From: JAGOMX01 sp041738135
GTDB taxonomy: Bacteria; Pseudomonadota; Alphaproteobacteria; JAGOMX01
Assembly (NCBI GenBank): GCA_041738135.1
Contig: JBGSQK010000063.1
Location: 4,829-68,828, forward strand
Direction of reading: 5' to 3'
DNA length: 64,000 bases
Shown here: positions 54,798 through 63,896 of the stretch, one piece after another
Layout: the number at the start of each line of letters is the position of its first letter
Position numbering within the stretch: the first letter of the stretch is position 1
Notes under the pieces: model-generated
Database searches by the model: none
What the model was told of the DNA's origin: nothing
Seen by the model: only the letters and a program-made list of their open reading frames with translations
Translations under genes and position numbers: made by a program

Positions 54798-55898
54798 TTA
54801 TTTTAACTTAATTTGAAAATCCTTGATGCCGAAATTGTTTAATCTGTACGCCTGTAAAGCGAAGAGTTTTTGCAAATCTTCAGCATCCGGTTGCATATAT
54901 TGTGCATGATATTCTTGTGGCGTTTCAAATTTCAAATCATCATTAAGCTTATAAAATAATCTCTCTAACTTAGGAAAGCAGTTAAAATCAGCTGGGTCGT
55001 TAAATATGGTAACGATTACTCTATTTTTATCACAGCATCCATTTTCATAGTAAACTCCCTTCACTTTTAATGACAAGTAAGTTCCGCTCAGATCAATTGT
55101 TTTTAATTCTGGTAAGCTAGAATTTTTAGGCAAGAAAAATCTAGGCAATGGATTGCCTGCCAGGATTAGAGAACCAAGTTTGGTTAAATTTACTAACAGA
55201 GGATTGATTGCAGTAATATTATTTCTAGATACATCTAGAGATTCCAGAGTCTTTAACTCACAAACAGATGATGGTATTGATGTTAATGCACAGTTTGCGA
55301 TTGTTAATGTAGTAAGATTAGGATAATTATTATTGGATAATGTTTGACAATATGGCGTGCAGGAAAATGGCCGGATCCAACCTTCTGTATAGCCAGAACA
55401 GCTTACTTTACGGATTCTCCAATCATTGGCTCGATATACGCCACTATCTAAATCAGTGGCGCCAAATATATAACCAATAAAAGGCGCGGAGTGTCCGGCA
55501 TCCAATATATCTCTGGTTTTTTTGCACAAACTACGCCAAATTCCTCGACTCACGGGTGTTGGTTCAGTTGTTGCGGTTAACCTGACAAGACTTAAAACTA
55601 AAACTTTGGGAAGTTTTTCGGTAAAATCTACCGGCACTGCATCCATTTGCGGTGCTATCCGTGCTAAATGCTCTCTGTATTCCTCAGGCGTAGTAGAATT
55701 TTCAATAGTCCTATTGGTATAATTTACTACAGGTAATATTTCATTTGCGCTCACTTTAGCTTGTTCAAAGCCAGCGCGTGCTTGCGTACAATGAGCACAA
55801 TGTGAACAAAACGCCGAATCATCGTTATGAGAACTAAATGCAGATGCGCATGTGGTAATCGCCAATGTGGCAGTTAAAAGAAATTTCTTAACATTCAT
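54798..55898 (-). CDS. exported leucine-rich-repeat-like protein
   Basis: A 366-residue protein with a signal peptide (LLTATLAITTCASAFSS) and an N-terminal Cys cluster FCSHCAHC just after it. Residues about 190-280 hold four or five LRR units (LTTLTIANCALTSIPSSV, LESLDVSRNNITAINPLL, LGSLILAGNPLPRF, LKTIDLSGTYLSL). The flanking regions are unique. It resembles the protein at 7543 only in the repeat type, so it is not a recent duplicate. Probable protein-binding role; target unknown. Confidence 0.85.
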   Translation of the reverse strand: MNVKKFLLTATLAITTCASAFSSHNDDSAFCSHCAHCTQARAGFEQAKVSANEILPVVNYTNRTIENSTTPEEYREHLARIAPQMDAVPVDFTEKLPKVLVLSLVRLTATTEPTPVSRGIWRSLCKKTRDILDAGHSAPFIGYIFGATDLDSGVYRANDWRIRKVSCSGYTEGWIRPFSCTPYCQTLSNNNYPNLTTLTIANCALTSIPSSVCELKTLESLDVSRNNITAINPLLVNLTKLGSLILAGNPLPRFFLPKNSSLPELKTIDLSGTYLSLKVKGVYYENGCCDKNRVIVTIFNDPADFNCFPKLERLFYKLNDDLKFETPQEYHAQYMQPDAEDLQKLFALQAYRLNNFGIKDFQIKLK

Positions 55899-56051
55899 AA
55901 TATAATATTCCTATCCAATATAAATTAAACAATGTGCATGTTTAGCACAACAAAGATATAAATGCTATAAATATTAATATCTGTCAATAAAAATTATAGT
56001 TTAAAAATATAGTTAAAAAAGTTTGCGTATTATATCCGCGTAACGAGCTGG

Positions 56052-56360
56052 TTAAATATAAACAAATGGCTGCACCAAGGCCGCTAGATCCCCTTTGAAA
56101 TGCATGCGCGCTTCTTCCAGCTCGTAATCATCTTGCAGGCCCATCCAGAATTCTTCTGAAGTCCCGAAATAATATGCCAGGCGAATGGCCGTATCAGCTG
56201 TCAGTTGCCTTCTACCCAAAACGATCTCATTGATTCGTCTTGGGGTTACACCTATATCACGTGCAATTTTATTCTGTGAGATGTTTAAAGGCTTCAGAAA
56301 TTCTTCCAACAACACCTCTCCTGGGTGGATGTTGGCTAGTTTGTTTGTTACTTCATTCAT
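56052..56360 (-). CDS. higA: HigA-family antitoxin, no partner seen
   Basis: A 102-residue XRE-family protein with the HigA pattern: IHPGEVLLEEFLKPLNIS, then the helix-turn-helix (QNKIARDIGVTPRRINEIVLG) and FGTSEEFWMGLQDDYELE. HigA antitoxins bind DNA and neutralise an mRNA-cutting HigB, whose gene normally lies directly before higA. Here the upstream side (56361-56593) is filled by a type A repeat and no higB-like frame exists on either strand within several hundred bases. The protein may be a stand-alone regulator or a relic. Confidence 0.92.
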   Translation of the reverse strand: MNEVTNKLANIHPGEVLLEEFLKPLNISQNKIARDIGVTPRRINEIVLGRRQLTADTAIRLAYYFGTSEEFWMGLQDDYELEEARMHFKGDLAALVQPFVYI

Positions 56361-56402
56361 TAGTTCTGTTTCCCAATTGTGTCATCCCCGTTCCCCATTC
56401 TG

Positions 56403-56520
56403 TCATCCCCGCGGAGGCGGGGATCCAGCGCAAATGTGCAGCGTATCTGCTGCTATATAGACTATTATGAGTCGCTTTGTTCCACTTCTTGTGCTGGATC
56501 CCCACCTCCGCGGGGATGAA
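56403..56520. repeat. palindromic intergenic repeat, type A
   Basis: Left arm 56403-56432 (GTCATCCCCGCGGAGGCGGG...) and right arm 56492-56520 are reverse complements with few mismatches. The 59-base centre carries CTATATAGA and GAGTCGC, as in other copies. A separate partial arm (TGTCATCCCCG) precedes it at about 56381. It lies where higB would be expected. Confidence 0.9.
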
Positions 56521-56593
56521 ACAATGGAGATAAAGAATTAATGATACGAGGTGCTAATTTGTTACATGATTTCATTTTTATAATCATATGATC

Positions 56594-57892
56594 TCACCTA
56601 GTCCGATACTTACCCTTATAACCGGTTTGAAATCTTTTTAGATTTTCCGGTGTCATGCGTACTCTCAGCACTGTGTCCGTTTCATTATCCTCGCGTTTGA
56701 GGACTTCGCCGTGGTCATAGAGCCAGGAGACGGTGGCGCCGTTGCTCATGGGGACTATGAATTTTCTTTCCACCTCGTTTTCGCTGAGCACTTGGTCGAT
56801 TTTTTTCAGCAGGGCATCGGTGTTCTCGCCAGTAAGGGCCGAGATGGCCACGCGGTTGCGGCCTTTGGGGATGTCGCTGCCCATTTCTATGGCGTCTACT
56901 TTATTTAACGCTTCAATCATTTTTGGCTCGGTTATGCCCAGTTCGTTGAGTACGTTCATGACGTCGTCACTTTGCGCCATTGATTCTGGATGTGAAATGT
57001 CACGTACGTGCAGAAGCAGGTCTGCTTCCAGAACCTCTTCAAGGGTTGCGCGGAAGGCTGCTACGAGAGAGGTTGGAAGTTGCGAGATGAATCCCACCGT
57101 GTCCGACAAAATCACCGTCTTGCCCGAGGGCAGGCGGATGGAGCGCATGGTGGGGTCTAGGGTTGCAAAGAGAATATCTTTGGCCAGTACGTTCGCACCG
57201 GTAAGGCGGTTGAATAAGGTTGATTTGCCAGCGTTCGTATAGCCGACCAAAGCCACGATGGGGTAGGGTACACGCCTTCTGGCTTGTCGGTGCAGCTCAC
57301 GGGTGCGAACCACTGTTTTAAGTTCGCGTTTCAGCCTTGATATGCGCTCGTCAATCAAGCGTCTGTCTACCTCGATTTGGGTTTCACCAGGACCACCGAC
57401 GAATCCTAAGCCGCCACGTTGGCGTTCTAAGTGGGTCCAGGACCTAACCAAGCGGCTGCGTTGATAGGTGAGGGCTGCGAGTTCTACCTGTAGACGACCT
57501 TCAGATGTGCGGGCACGCTCACCAAAGATTTCAAGGATGAGGCCGGTACGGTCGATAACTTTGCACTGCCAAGCTTTTTCCAGATTGCGCTGTTGAACGG
57601 CAGTGATGGAGCCATCAATGATAGCCAGGTCAATATCTTTTTCCTCGACAAGTTCTTTGTAGCGCTCCAGAACGCCGGAACCAAACAATGTGGAGGGCGT
57701 CATATGTCGCAAGGGCACTACATCGGCTTGAACCACCTGCAGGCGGATTGCTCGAGCCAGACCGACAGCTTCTTGTAAATGCAAAAAAGGATCGTGGCGA
57801 GATTCGCTACGATCCTTTTGTTGACGTAAATCTACATGGAGAACCAACGTTTTGTTGTCGGAAGTCTTAATATCCTGAAACGTTGGGTCCAA
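56594..57892 (-). CDS. hflX: GTPase HflX
   Basis: A 432-residue ribosome-splitting GTPase. N-terminal HflX domain, then G1 GYTNAGKSTLFNRL (about 208-221), G3 DTVGFISQLP, G4 ALNKVDAIE and a C-terminal region. It starts with TTG directly after the hfq stop (TGA-TTG), the standard hfq-hflX coupling. HflX rescues stalled ribosomes under heat or antibiotic stress. Normal length and motifs. Confidence 0.96.
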   Translation of the reverse strand: MDPTFQDIKTSDNKTLVLHVDLRQQKDRSESRHDPFLHLQEAVGLARAIRLQVVQADVVPLRHMTPSTLFGSGVLERYKELVEEKDIDLAIIDGSITAVQQRNLEKAWQCKVIDRTGLILEIFGERARTSEGRLQVELAALTYQRSRLVRSWTHLERQRGGLGFVGGPGETQIEVDRRLIDERISRLKRELKTVVRTRELHRQARRRVPYPIVALVGYTNAGKSTLFNRLTGANVLAKDILFATLDPTMRSIRLPSGKTVILSDTVGFISQLPTSLVAAFRATLEEVLEADLLLHVRDISHPESMAQSDDVMNVLNELGITEPKMIEALNKVDAIEMGSDIPKGRNRVAISALTGENTDALLKKIDQVLSENEVERKFIVPMSNGATVSWLYDHGEVLKREDNETDTVLRVRMTPENLKRFQTGYKGKYRTR

Positions 57893-58162
57893 TCAGTTTT
57901 CCTCGTCACCTTCATGTATGTCTTCTACATCGTCTTCGCCATGAAGTCTTATGGGATTCAATGGCATCACTGTAGATATAGCACTTTTATACACCAATTG
58001 TGAGTGCGCGTCACGTCTTAAAAGGATGCTGAAGGTGTCAAACCAAGTTATTATGCCTTGCAGCTTCACGCCGTTGACCAGAAACAGTGTTACAGGCGTC
58101 TTGTTCTTTCTGAGATGGTTCAAAAAGACTTCTTGCAAGTTTCCGTTTTTATCGGATGACAT
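57893..58162 (-). CDS. hfq: RNA chaperone Hfq
   Basis: An 89-residue Sm-like protein. Sm1 covers QEVFLNHLRKNKTPVTLFLV and GIITWFDTFSILL; Sm2 is YKSAISTVMP with the Y-K-x-A-I-S signature that binds U-rich RNA ends. A short acidic tail follows. It should form a hexamer and match small RNAs with mRNAs. A TTGACA on the minus strand (58266-58271) may be its -35 box. hflX follows without a gap. Confidence 0.97.
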   Translation of the reverse strand: MSSDKNGNLQEVFLNHLRKNKTPVTLFLVNGVKLQGIITWFDTFSILLRRDAHSQLVYKSAISTVMPLNPIRLHGEDDVEDIHEGDEEN

Positions 58163-58295
58163 GGGATTGCTCCGTATTATTTGTTGTTAAAATATGGCAC
58201 CAGGATGCCTTATAAATACTCTATCGAATAAATATGTTTATTTAGTTAAAAGGATCTAAAATTATTGTCAAGAGAAAAATTCCGAAATGGCAAAG

Positions 58296-58976
58296 TCAGG
58301 ATTTGAAAAGCTGGGGGTTTTCCTGCATAAAAAGGATAATATCCAGCAGGTTATTAAATGCCGTTATGTCAGGATGCGTCTGTTTAATTAAGTCAATATT
58401 AACCTCTGTGCCCACGTAAATTCCGGTAAGATTAGAATTTTTTGCTGTAGCCATATCCACTTCGGTGTCGCCCACAAACCAGATGTGAGGACCCAAGTCA
58501 TGCTCTAGGTCAGAGAGAGCAAATTCAACAGGAATGTGTGAGGGTTTATCAAAGTCGGTATCTTTAGATCCCACGATTGAGCGGAAGTACTTATCCCATC
58601 GCAGGTGTGTTATCTCTGTGCGCAGATTGTCGCCCAATTTATTGCTAACCACGCCGACGTAAATGTCGTGCGCATGCAAATGCTCAAGCAGTTCTTGTGC
58701 ATGGGGTAGGGGAGTTAGCAGGTCCAGGTGAATAGCGCGATAGGCCTTGTAATATATGCTGGCCGCATTTTTCCATTCATCCCCAAACAAGGCCGGGAAT
58801 GTCTCACGTAAAGCTCGTGCAGGACGTTTTTTGAGTCCCTCCATAGTATAAAGAGGGCGACCGTAATGTTCCATCAAGATATTGATTGCATGCAAAGCCG
58901 TCGGCCAATTGTCGATGAGCGTATTGTCCCAATCAAAAAGAACAGCCTTAGGCGACGGTAATTTAATGTGCTTCAT
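58296..58976 (-). CDS. HAD-family phosphatase, phosphoglycolate phosphatase-like
   Basis: A 226-residue HAD hydrolase. Motif I is FDWDNTLID (D-x-D), motif II VVSNKLGD, motif III around Lys in DFDKPSH, and motif IV FVGDTEVDMATA. The alpha-helical cap lies between motifs I and II, as in Gph-type phosphatases. Tryptophan in place of the usual Leu in motif I (D-W-D) is seen in related alphaproteobacterial proteins. Substrate uncertain: phosphoglycolate or a sugar phosphate. Confidence 0.92.
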   Translation of the reverse strand: MKHIKLPSPKAVLFDWDNTLIDNWPTALHAINILMEHYGRPLYTMEGLKKRPARALRETFPALFGDEWKNAASIYYKAYRAIHLDLLTPLPHAQELLEHLHAHDIYVGVVSNKLGDNLRTEITHLRWDKYFRSIVGSKDTDFDKPSHIPVEFALSDLEHDLGPHIWFVGDTEVDMATAKNSNLTGIYVGTEVNIDLIKQTHPDITAFNNLLDIILFMQENPQLFKS

Positions 58977-59020
58977 ACCATCAGTGTATGACGGAAATGA
59001 AGATTGGCCTAGGAAAAAGC

Positions 59021-59935
59021 TTACACTTCTTCCTTAACAGGCGCTGTCATGGGCGGTGTTACCGTAATCTCTTCATGTTGCCTTGTCTCGCGATAGATGA
59101 TGAACAGCCCACTGCCGACGATTAAGAAGGCGCCTAGGAAGAATGTGTTATCTGGGACGTCGCCCCAGAAGAAATAGCCCAGGAGCATGTTCCAGATGAG
59201 GGCTGAGTAAATCATGGGGGCTACCACGCTGGCAGCTGCGTGGCGATAGGCTTGGGTGACCCAATACAGACCGATGCCGCCGCCCAGTCCTAGCAGCACT
59301 AGCCGTAGGAAACCATCCAGATCTGGAGTGATCCAGAACCAGGGGAGCAGGCAACCTGTAATCAGACTAACCATGAGACCAAAATACATGACCACGGCTG
59401 TAGATGAGTGGGTGCGAGTTAGAATGCGGGCGTTTAGCATATAGATAGAGTCGCCTATAGCAAAGGCCAAGCCATACAGGGCACCGATGTTGAGGAGCTC
59501 ACCTGTGGGGCGGAAGATGATAAGTACGCCAATAAATCCGACTAATATAGCGGCCCAAGCCTGAATGCCGACACGTTCCTTCAAGATGATGGCACAAAGG
59601 GCGGTGAGTATAAATGTTTCTGAAAAATGGATGGACACAGCCTCGGCCAAAGGAAGCTTCTCTAGCGAGCCAAAAAGACCGGCCAGCGCCAGCGTCCCCA
59701 CTACTCCAATCATAACAAAACGAGGTAACTGGTCAGTTTTCATAATCTTAAAACCGCCTTCACGCATCATCAAATAACCCATGGGGATGAGCGCAAAAAA
59801 GCTCCGGAAAAAAATAATCTGCACGTACGAGTAGTCAGCAATAATATCCTTGGCGGCCGCGTTAATGCAGCTGAAAATGAGCATCGCTGCCAGCATGTAA
59901 CCGATTCCGACGAGTTTTGAATGTTTTGTATGCAT
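59021..59935 (-). CDS. EamA/DMT-family transporter
   Basis: A 304-residue inner-membrane protein with ten hydrophobic segments and the internal duplication of EamA domains (first starts SKLVGIGYMLAAMLIF, second about residue 150). The order is like the bacterial S-adenosylmethionine and metabolite uptake carriers of this superfamily, but specificity cannot be read. The ATG at 59935 has AAGGA close upstream; a longer in-frame start at 60043 adds a non-homologous tail. Could serve import from a host or export. Confidence 0.9.
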   Translation of the reverse strand: MHTKHSKLVGIGYMLAAMLIFSCINAAAKDIIADYSYVQIIFFRSFFALIPMGYLMMREGGFKIMKTDQLPRFVMIGVVGTLALAGLFGSLEKLPLAEAVSIHFSETFILTALCAIILKERVGIQAWAAILVGFIGVLIIFRPTGELLNIGALYGLAFAIGDSIYMLNARILTRTHSSTAVVMYFGLMVSLITGCLLPWFWITPDLDGFLRLVLLGLGGGIGLYWVTQAYRHAAASVVAPMIYSALIWNMLLGYFFWGDVPDNTFFLGAFLIVGSGLFIIYRETRQHEEITVTPPMTAPVKEEV

Positions 59936-60079
59936 GTCCTGTCCTTTTGAATTTCGGACATATACTATGTGTAAATCGATCTTCATGCAAGCAGATGCTG
60001 CTCCTTCAAGAGTCTTCCTTAATGATAAAACCTGTGCTATCAAACTTAGTTAGTTGCATGATAAATGTGGAGAATTATT

Positions 60080-62272
60080 ATGATTACATACAATCAATTG
60101 GTGTGCATGCTTGTTCTAACACTCAGCTTTTCTGTGCCTTCGGTTTCTTTGGCATCAAAAGATGATGATCCTGATAAGCTATGCAACCTACCTTGTCAGC
60201 TTGAACTTAAGCCTCAAGAACTACTAGCCACGGCTCTTCCCGATGTGAGTTTGCCGCATAAAATTGCTGAGGCGTTTTGTTCTAAAATGCATGACGCAGC
60301 AATGGATGGTAATTTCAAAGAGGCCTTCGCCATGGAAAAAGAGGCGGCTTTACTCGTTGCAGGATTTAAAACAGCTCCTCTTCTATATGAAAATAGCTTT
60401 TATTATAGAAGTTATGCACTCGCGACATCTTACGAGAAATGGGCGGAGAGTTGTCCCGAACATCATGGGCAACTCATTGTATCTTTATATAAAAAATCGT
60501 TGGAGGCTGCCAATGCCTATTTAGAAAATTATGGTGAAGCAATATTTCCTATGGAGAAAACACCCGTAAGCATTCTCTTCCATCGCCTTATGGCAATTAC
60601 AAAATGTGCCAGTGCTACTTCTAATCTTCTCGAAGCGGAAAATAGTGATTTGGTGCATTTAAAATTTGTACCACGGTTTAAAGAAATTATCGAGATCTAC
60701 AATAAGGCGTTAAAGTTAGCAGAATTATGTTTGCAAGATAAGCTTTGTGATGATGATTTAAAGTGCGCCATTAAAGAACTGATAACTGAAATTAGAATGG
60801 ATCAGGCTGGGGAATACATGCAGATTTTTTGGATCCCTAATGCTGACAAAGAATATGCCTTGAGCCAAGTTAGAAGAATACGAGATGAGCTAAGTCCTTC
60901 TGATCAATATAATCGAGCCATGATTAAGCAGATGCTCCAGATGGCAAGCTCCGTAAGTTCGATGCTTGCTAAGTCTAGCAAGCAAAAGGCAGCTAAATCT
61001 GGGGTGAGAACGAAAGCCATGATGGCAAGTAATCTTCGTAAGGATGCGGGGCAGTTCACTGGTATTTTAGATGAAATAAAATTCCTTTGTGCTGATAAAG
61101 GTAGTGAATCTATACCTTGGGAGGATAATGTTTGGTGTGAATGCCTGAAGTTAGCCAAGCTAGATTTGTCTGATTTTAACGTTGGTTGTGAAGCTAAACG
61201 TATTTTAGATAGTATTGAGCTGGATATTAAGAAAAACAGTGATATTAAAGGCATGGAATCCTTAGAACAAATGTCAGAAATTTATCAAATACTCGTTTCA
61301 ATTTTAAATCAGGATCCAATGTTACCTTATTTACCACCCGCCTGTTATTTGTTTTACCTCACTGGCGATTTGGATGGAGCCATTATGAGGCTGGAAGTCT
61401 TAAAGCGGTTGCATGAACAAAGGCAAGCTCTACCCTTGCTTCAAATAAGTCTGTATCTAGCGCATTTAAAAACCATGCGTGGAGATTTTAGCGAATGGCT
61501 CGCTTTGGAAAAAGTATTGGCTGATGCAGCGGATCAAAGGAGAGCGGTTAAACTCCGGAGCAAAGCCACTAAGAAGCATATCCATATTCAACAGATTCAA
61601 GACGCCAAAAGCGCAAACGAAGAAAAGGCATTGGCCATTGTCAGTGTTCGGGAGCAACGTGAGGCTGAACGTGCGTTGAAATTACAAACACGCAATAAGG
61701 TCAGCGACAAAGGCAAGGAAGAAGATTCTGAGGGGTATGTAGATAGTGCACATACGAAGTCCGCCGCAGAATTGGAGCGGGCGCGTTTTGAGCGGCATAT
61801 GGAAGCTGAAAAAAGACGTGCTGAAGCTGCAAAATTACTTGAGAATACTATGGTTGAAGTGGTTGGACCAGCTGGAAATGGTTTAATCGAAGTTCCCAAT
61901 TTGCCAGATGAATCTGAGCCCTTACCATTGACCGAGTTATATTCTTTGAAAGGTGTTGCTATGGACGTGGAGCGTGAAATCGAAGCAGGAACATGGAAGA
62001 TTACCAAAGAGCAGCTCAAAACTTACTTCGAAGCTATGGGTTGTGTTTATAGCCACAAAGGTGGTGGATCTCATGGCAAGATTGAATTGCCTGGCTGCAT
62101 GCACGTGCGGAAAGGTGATGAAACGATTACGATCATGATTGATGCAGGCGGCTCGCTCACGGTGCCCCGCTGGAAAAAAGGCTATATCAAAGATTATTTG
62201 AAAACCCAGATCTTGGTGGCGCGCAAAAAGCTGCAGGATTTGGCCATGAAAGCTTTTCTTGAGAAAGAATAA
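60080..62272 (+). CDS. exported helical protein with C-terminal HicA-like domain
   Basis: A 730-residue protein. The start at 60080 is chosen since GGAG lies 9 bases upstream. Residues 1-25 are a signal peptide (VCMLVLTLSFSVPSVSLAS). Residues about 30-560 are helical, TPR-like in style (for example LYKKSLEAANAYLENYGEA); about 500-615 is a charged, partly coiled-coil stretch. Residues about 640-715 look like a HicA/YcfA dsRNA-binding-fold domain: LKTYFEAMGC, KGGGSHGKIE with the His (about 665) needed for RNA cutting in HicA, then LTVPRWKKGYIKDYLK. Fusion of this toxin-type domain to an exported helical protein is unusual; activity is inferred. No HicB is adjacent. Confidence 0.82.
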   Translation: MITYNQLVCMLVLTLSFSVPSVSLASKDDDPDKLCNLPCQLELKPQELLATALPDVSLPHKIAEAFCSKMHDAAMDGNFKEAFAMEKEAALLVAGFKTAPLLYENSFYYRSYALATSYEKWAESCPEHHGQLIVSLYKKSLEAANAYLENYGEAIFPMEKTPVSILFHRLMAITKCASATSNLLEAENSDLVHLKFVPRFKEIIEIYNKALKLAELCLQDKLCDDDLKCAIKELITEIRMDQAGEYMQIFWIPNADKEYALSQVRRIRDELSPSDQYNRAMIKQMLQMASSVSSMLAKSSKQKAAKSGVRTKAMMASNLRKDAGQFTGILDEIKFLCADKGSESIPWEDNVWCECLKLAKLDLSDFNVGCEAKRILDSIELDIKKNSDIKGMESLEQMSEIYQILVSILNQDPMLPYLPPACYLFYLTGDLDGAIMRLEVLKRLHEQRQALPLLQISLYLAHLKTMRGDFSEWLALEKVLADAADQRRAVKLRSKATKKHIHIQQIQDAKSANEEKALAIVSVREQREAERALKLQTRNKVSDKGKEEDSEGYVDSAHTKSAAELERARFERHMEAEKRRAEAAKLLENTMVEVVGPAGNGLIEVPNLPDESEPLPLTELYSLKGVAMDVEREIEAGTWKITKEQLKTYFEAMGCVYSHKGGGSHGKIELPGCMHVRKGDETITIMIDAGGSLTVPRWKKGYIKDYLKTQILVARKKLQDLAMKAFLEKE

Positions 62273-62292
62273 TGGCTGGTATTTTAACAAAA

Positions 62293-62316
62293 AAACCCCG
62301 CCTAAAAGCGGGGTTT
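62293..62316. terminator. bidirectional Rho-independent terminator
   Basis: AAACCCCGC pairs with GCGGGGTTT around CTAAAA. The long A run to the left gives a seven-U tail to minus-strand transcripts; the + side has three T. Confidence 0.9.
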
Positions 62317-62371
62317 CTGCAAAAACTTTGTAAGCATAAAAAAAGAAACCTATAATGGTTTCTGATGGTTC

Positions 62372-62752
62372 TTACATCTTCTTTTCTTCTTCTTTTTTCA
62401 TTTCCTTAAGTTCTTTCGTGTCTTCCTTTAGCTCTTTTTTTTCTTCTTTGATTTTATATTTGCCTTCTTTAACGTCTTTTTCTAAAGCGGCTTTATCTTC
62501 TTTTACATCTTTATCAACTGCTTTTTTGGCTTCTTTGCCTTCTTTCTTTACATCTTTAATGGCTGCTTTATCTTCCTTTACATCCTTTTTAAGATCGGCA
62601 ATCTTATCCTTGCCGGCCTCAACTTCAGCTTCCTTGGCTTTTACAGCGTCTTCAGCTTTGACTTCTTTTTTCATATCGCCTTCTGCCTTAGCAGCAGCAT
62701 TGACGCCCAACATTGTCACGATAATTCCCAGTGCTAGAAAATAGTTCTTCAT
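62372..62752 (-). CDS. small exported Lys/Glu-rich repetitive protein
   Basis: A 126-residue protein: signal peptide (FLALGIIVTMLGVNAAAKA), then a mature part of almost only Lys, Glu, Asp and Ala with loose repeats of the type D-V-K-E-D-K-A-A. The pattern resembles LEA-like or other single alpha-helix proteins. GGAGG lies 9 bases upstream and a strong terminator follows. Not recognised as a known family; probably a periplasmic or secreted stress/structural protein. Confidence 0.8.
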   Translation of the reverse strand: MKNYFLALGIIVTMLGVNAAAKAEGDMKKEVKAEDAVKAKEAEVEAGKDKIADLKKDVKEDKAAIKDVKKEGKEAKKAVDKDVKEDKAALEKDVKEGKYKIKEEKKELKEDTKELKEMKKEEEKKM

Positions 62753-62916
62753 TTTAGTATCCTCCTCGGCAAATTGTACATCACAGTTCCACCATGGTCA
62801 CTGCGAGCTCGATCTATAGCTATATAGTATTTCAAAATAGTTAAAAAATAGTTAACGCGTAGCAAATTAATTTCAAATCTCACATTACCATGACTTAGCT
62901 TTGTGATTTGTAAATA

Positions 62917-62946
62917 AAAAATCGGGGCATAAATACCCCGATTTTT
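62917..62946 (-). terminator. Rho-independent terminator after the acidic exported protein
   Basis: AAAAATCGGGG pairs perfectly with CCCCGATTTTT across an eight-base loop; U-rich tail on the minus strand, 31 bases past the stop. Confidence 0.9.
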
Positions 62947-62976
62947 AAAGGTCCATAAGCGGTATGTATTTGACTT

Positions 62977-63480
62977 TTATTCTTCGTTGCCTACATTGTC
63001 ATCTTCGCCACCCAAGTCTGGAAGGTCGTCATCTTCTTTTAGGTCCTTATCGTCATCCTCATCGTCATCTTCATCATCTTCATCATCCTCGTCACCTTCT
63101 CCAGCTTTGCCGGCGCCAGCTCCAGATCCGCTTTTTTCGCTTTTTTCTTGCTTATCTTGATAAGAATTGAAAAGTTCAGCAGCTTTATTATATGCTGATT
63201 CGCATTTAGGATCACTCAGTTTACCTTGGCAGGCTGAGACTGCTTCATTGTCAGCCGCAATTACTTTCTGGGCCTCAGGGTCTTGTGACGATTTCATTTC
63301 TTCAATGTCTTTTATGATATCATCAATCATTTTTTGAGTGATGGTAGAACCTGTTTCCTTCTTAGCACTGGTTGCTTTCTTTTGGGTAGTTGCTGGTTTG
63401 TTGTTAGGTTTAGTCTGAGCATCTGCTTGGTTTACGCCTAAGGCAAATACTGCTGCTATCACTAGGTATAATTTGTACAT
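62977..63480 (-). CDS. small exported protein with acidic tail
   Basis: A 167-residue protein. The ATG at 63480 follows GGAG at 7 bases; an in-frame start at 63507 is less likely. Signal peptide LYLVIAAVFALGVNQADA, a Lys/Thr-rich linker, a helical middle with two cysteines (SACQGKLSDPKCESA), and a C-terminal tail of Asp/Glu (DEDDEDDEDDDEDDDKD) that could bind cations such as calcium. It neighbours the Lys/Glu-rich exported protein on the same strand but each has its own terminator. Confidence 0.8.
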   Translation of the reverse strand: MYKLYLVIAAVFALGVNQADAQTKPNNKPATTQKKATSAKKETGSTITQKMIDDIIKDIEEMKSSQDPEAQKVIAADNEAVSACQGKLSDPKCESAYNKAAELFNSYQDKQEKSEKSGSGAGAGKAGEGDEDDEDDEDDDEDDDKDLKEDDDLPDLGGEDDNVGNEE

Positions 63481-63507
63481 GTTCGTCTCCGCTAGTTTAA
63501 TTATCAA

Positions 63508-63896
63508 GGTATATCACCTATCCTGATATGATTATGCTTGAGATAAGTAAAAATTCCGTTAATTGAGGATGGATATATTTGTAGAAGCAAGATTATGGCA
63601 GTTTTATGAGAAGTGTGATAGGACCCAAACTATAATGAGGACTATAGATACCATCCCAAAACATGAGCAACATCCATATACGCAGACATAATGGTCTATG
63701 CTGCGCAACTCATTTTGTCCCACTTCTTGCGTTCTTCGGTTTTGTGGTAAGATCAGTCGCGTATCCTCTTTTGGCGTTGATTGTAAAGGGATGCCATCTT
63801 CAAATGGTTTTGGGTCTGCTGGTAGGGTTAAAAGCTTAGCTATCTCAGGTGGTAGGTCGGTAAGCGGTAAAACAACCCCACCCCTGCGGTATAAAT
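63508..63896. other. intergenic stretch without a convincing gene
   Basis: About 390 bases. The minus strand from about 63600 to 63920 is open without a start codon (fragments such as LPLTDLPPEIAKLL), and the + strand is open over 63698-63940; neither has a ribosome-binding site or a recognisable product. It may be decayed sequence linked to the transposase-like tail to its right. Confidence 0.4.
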
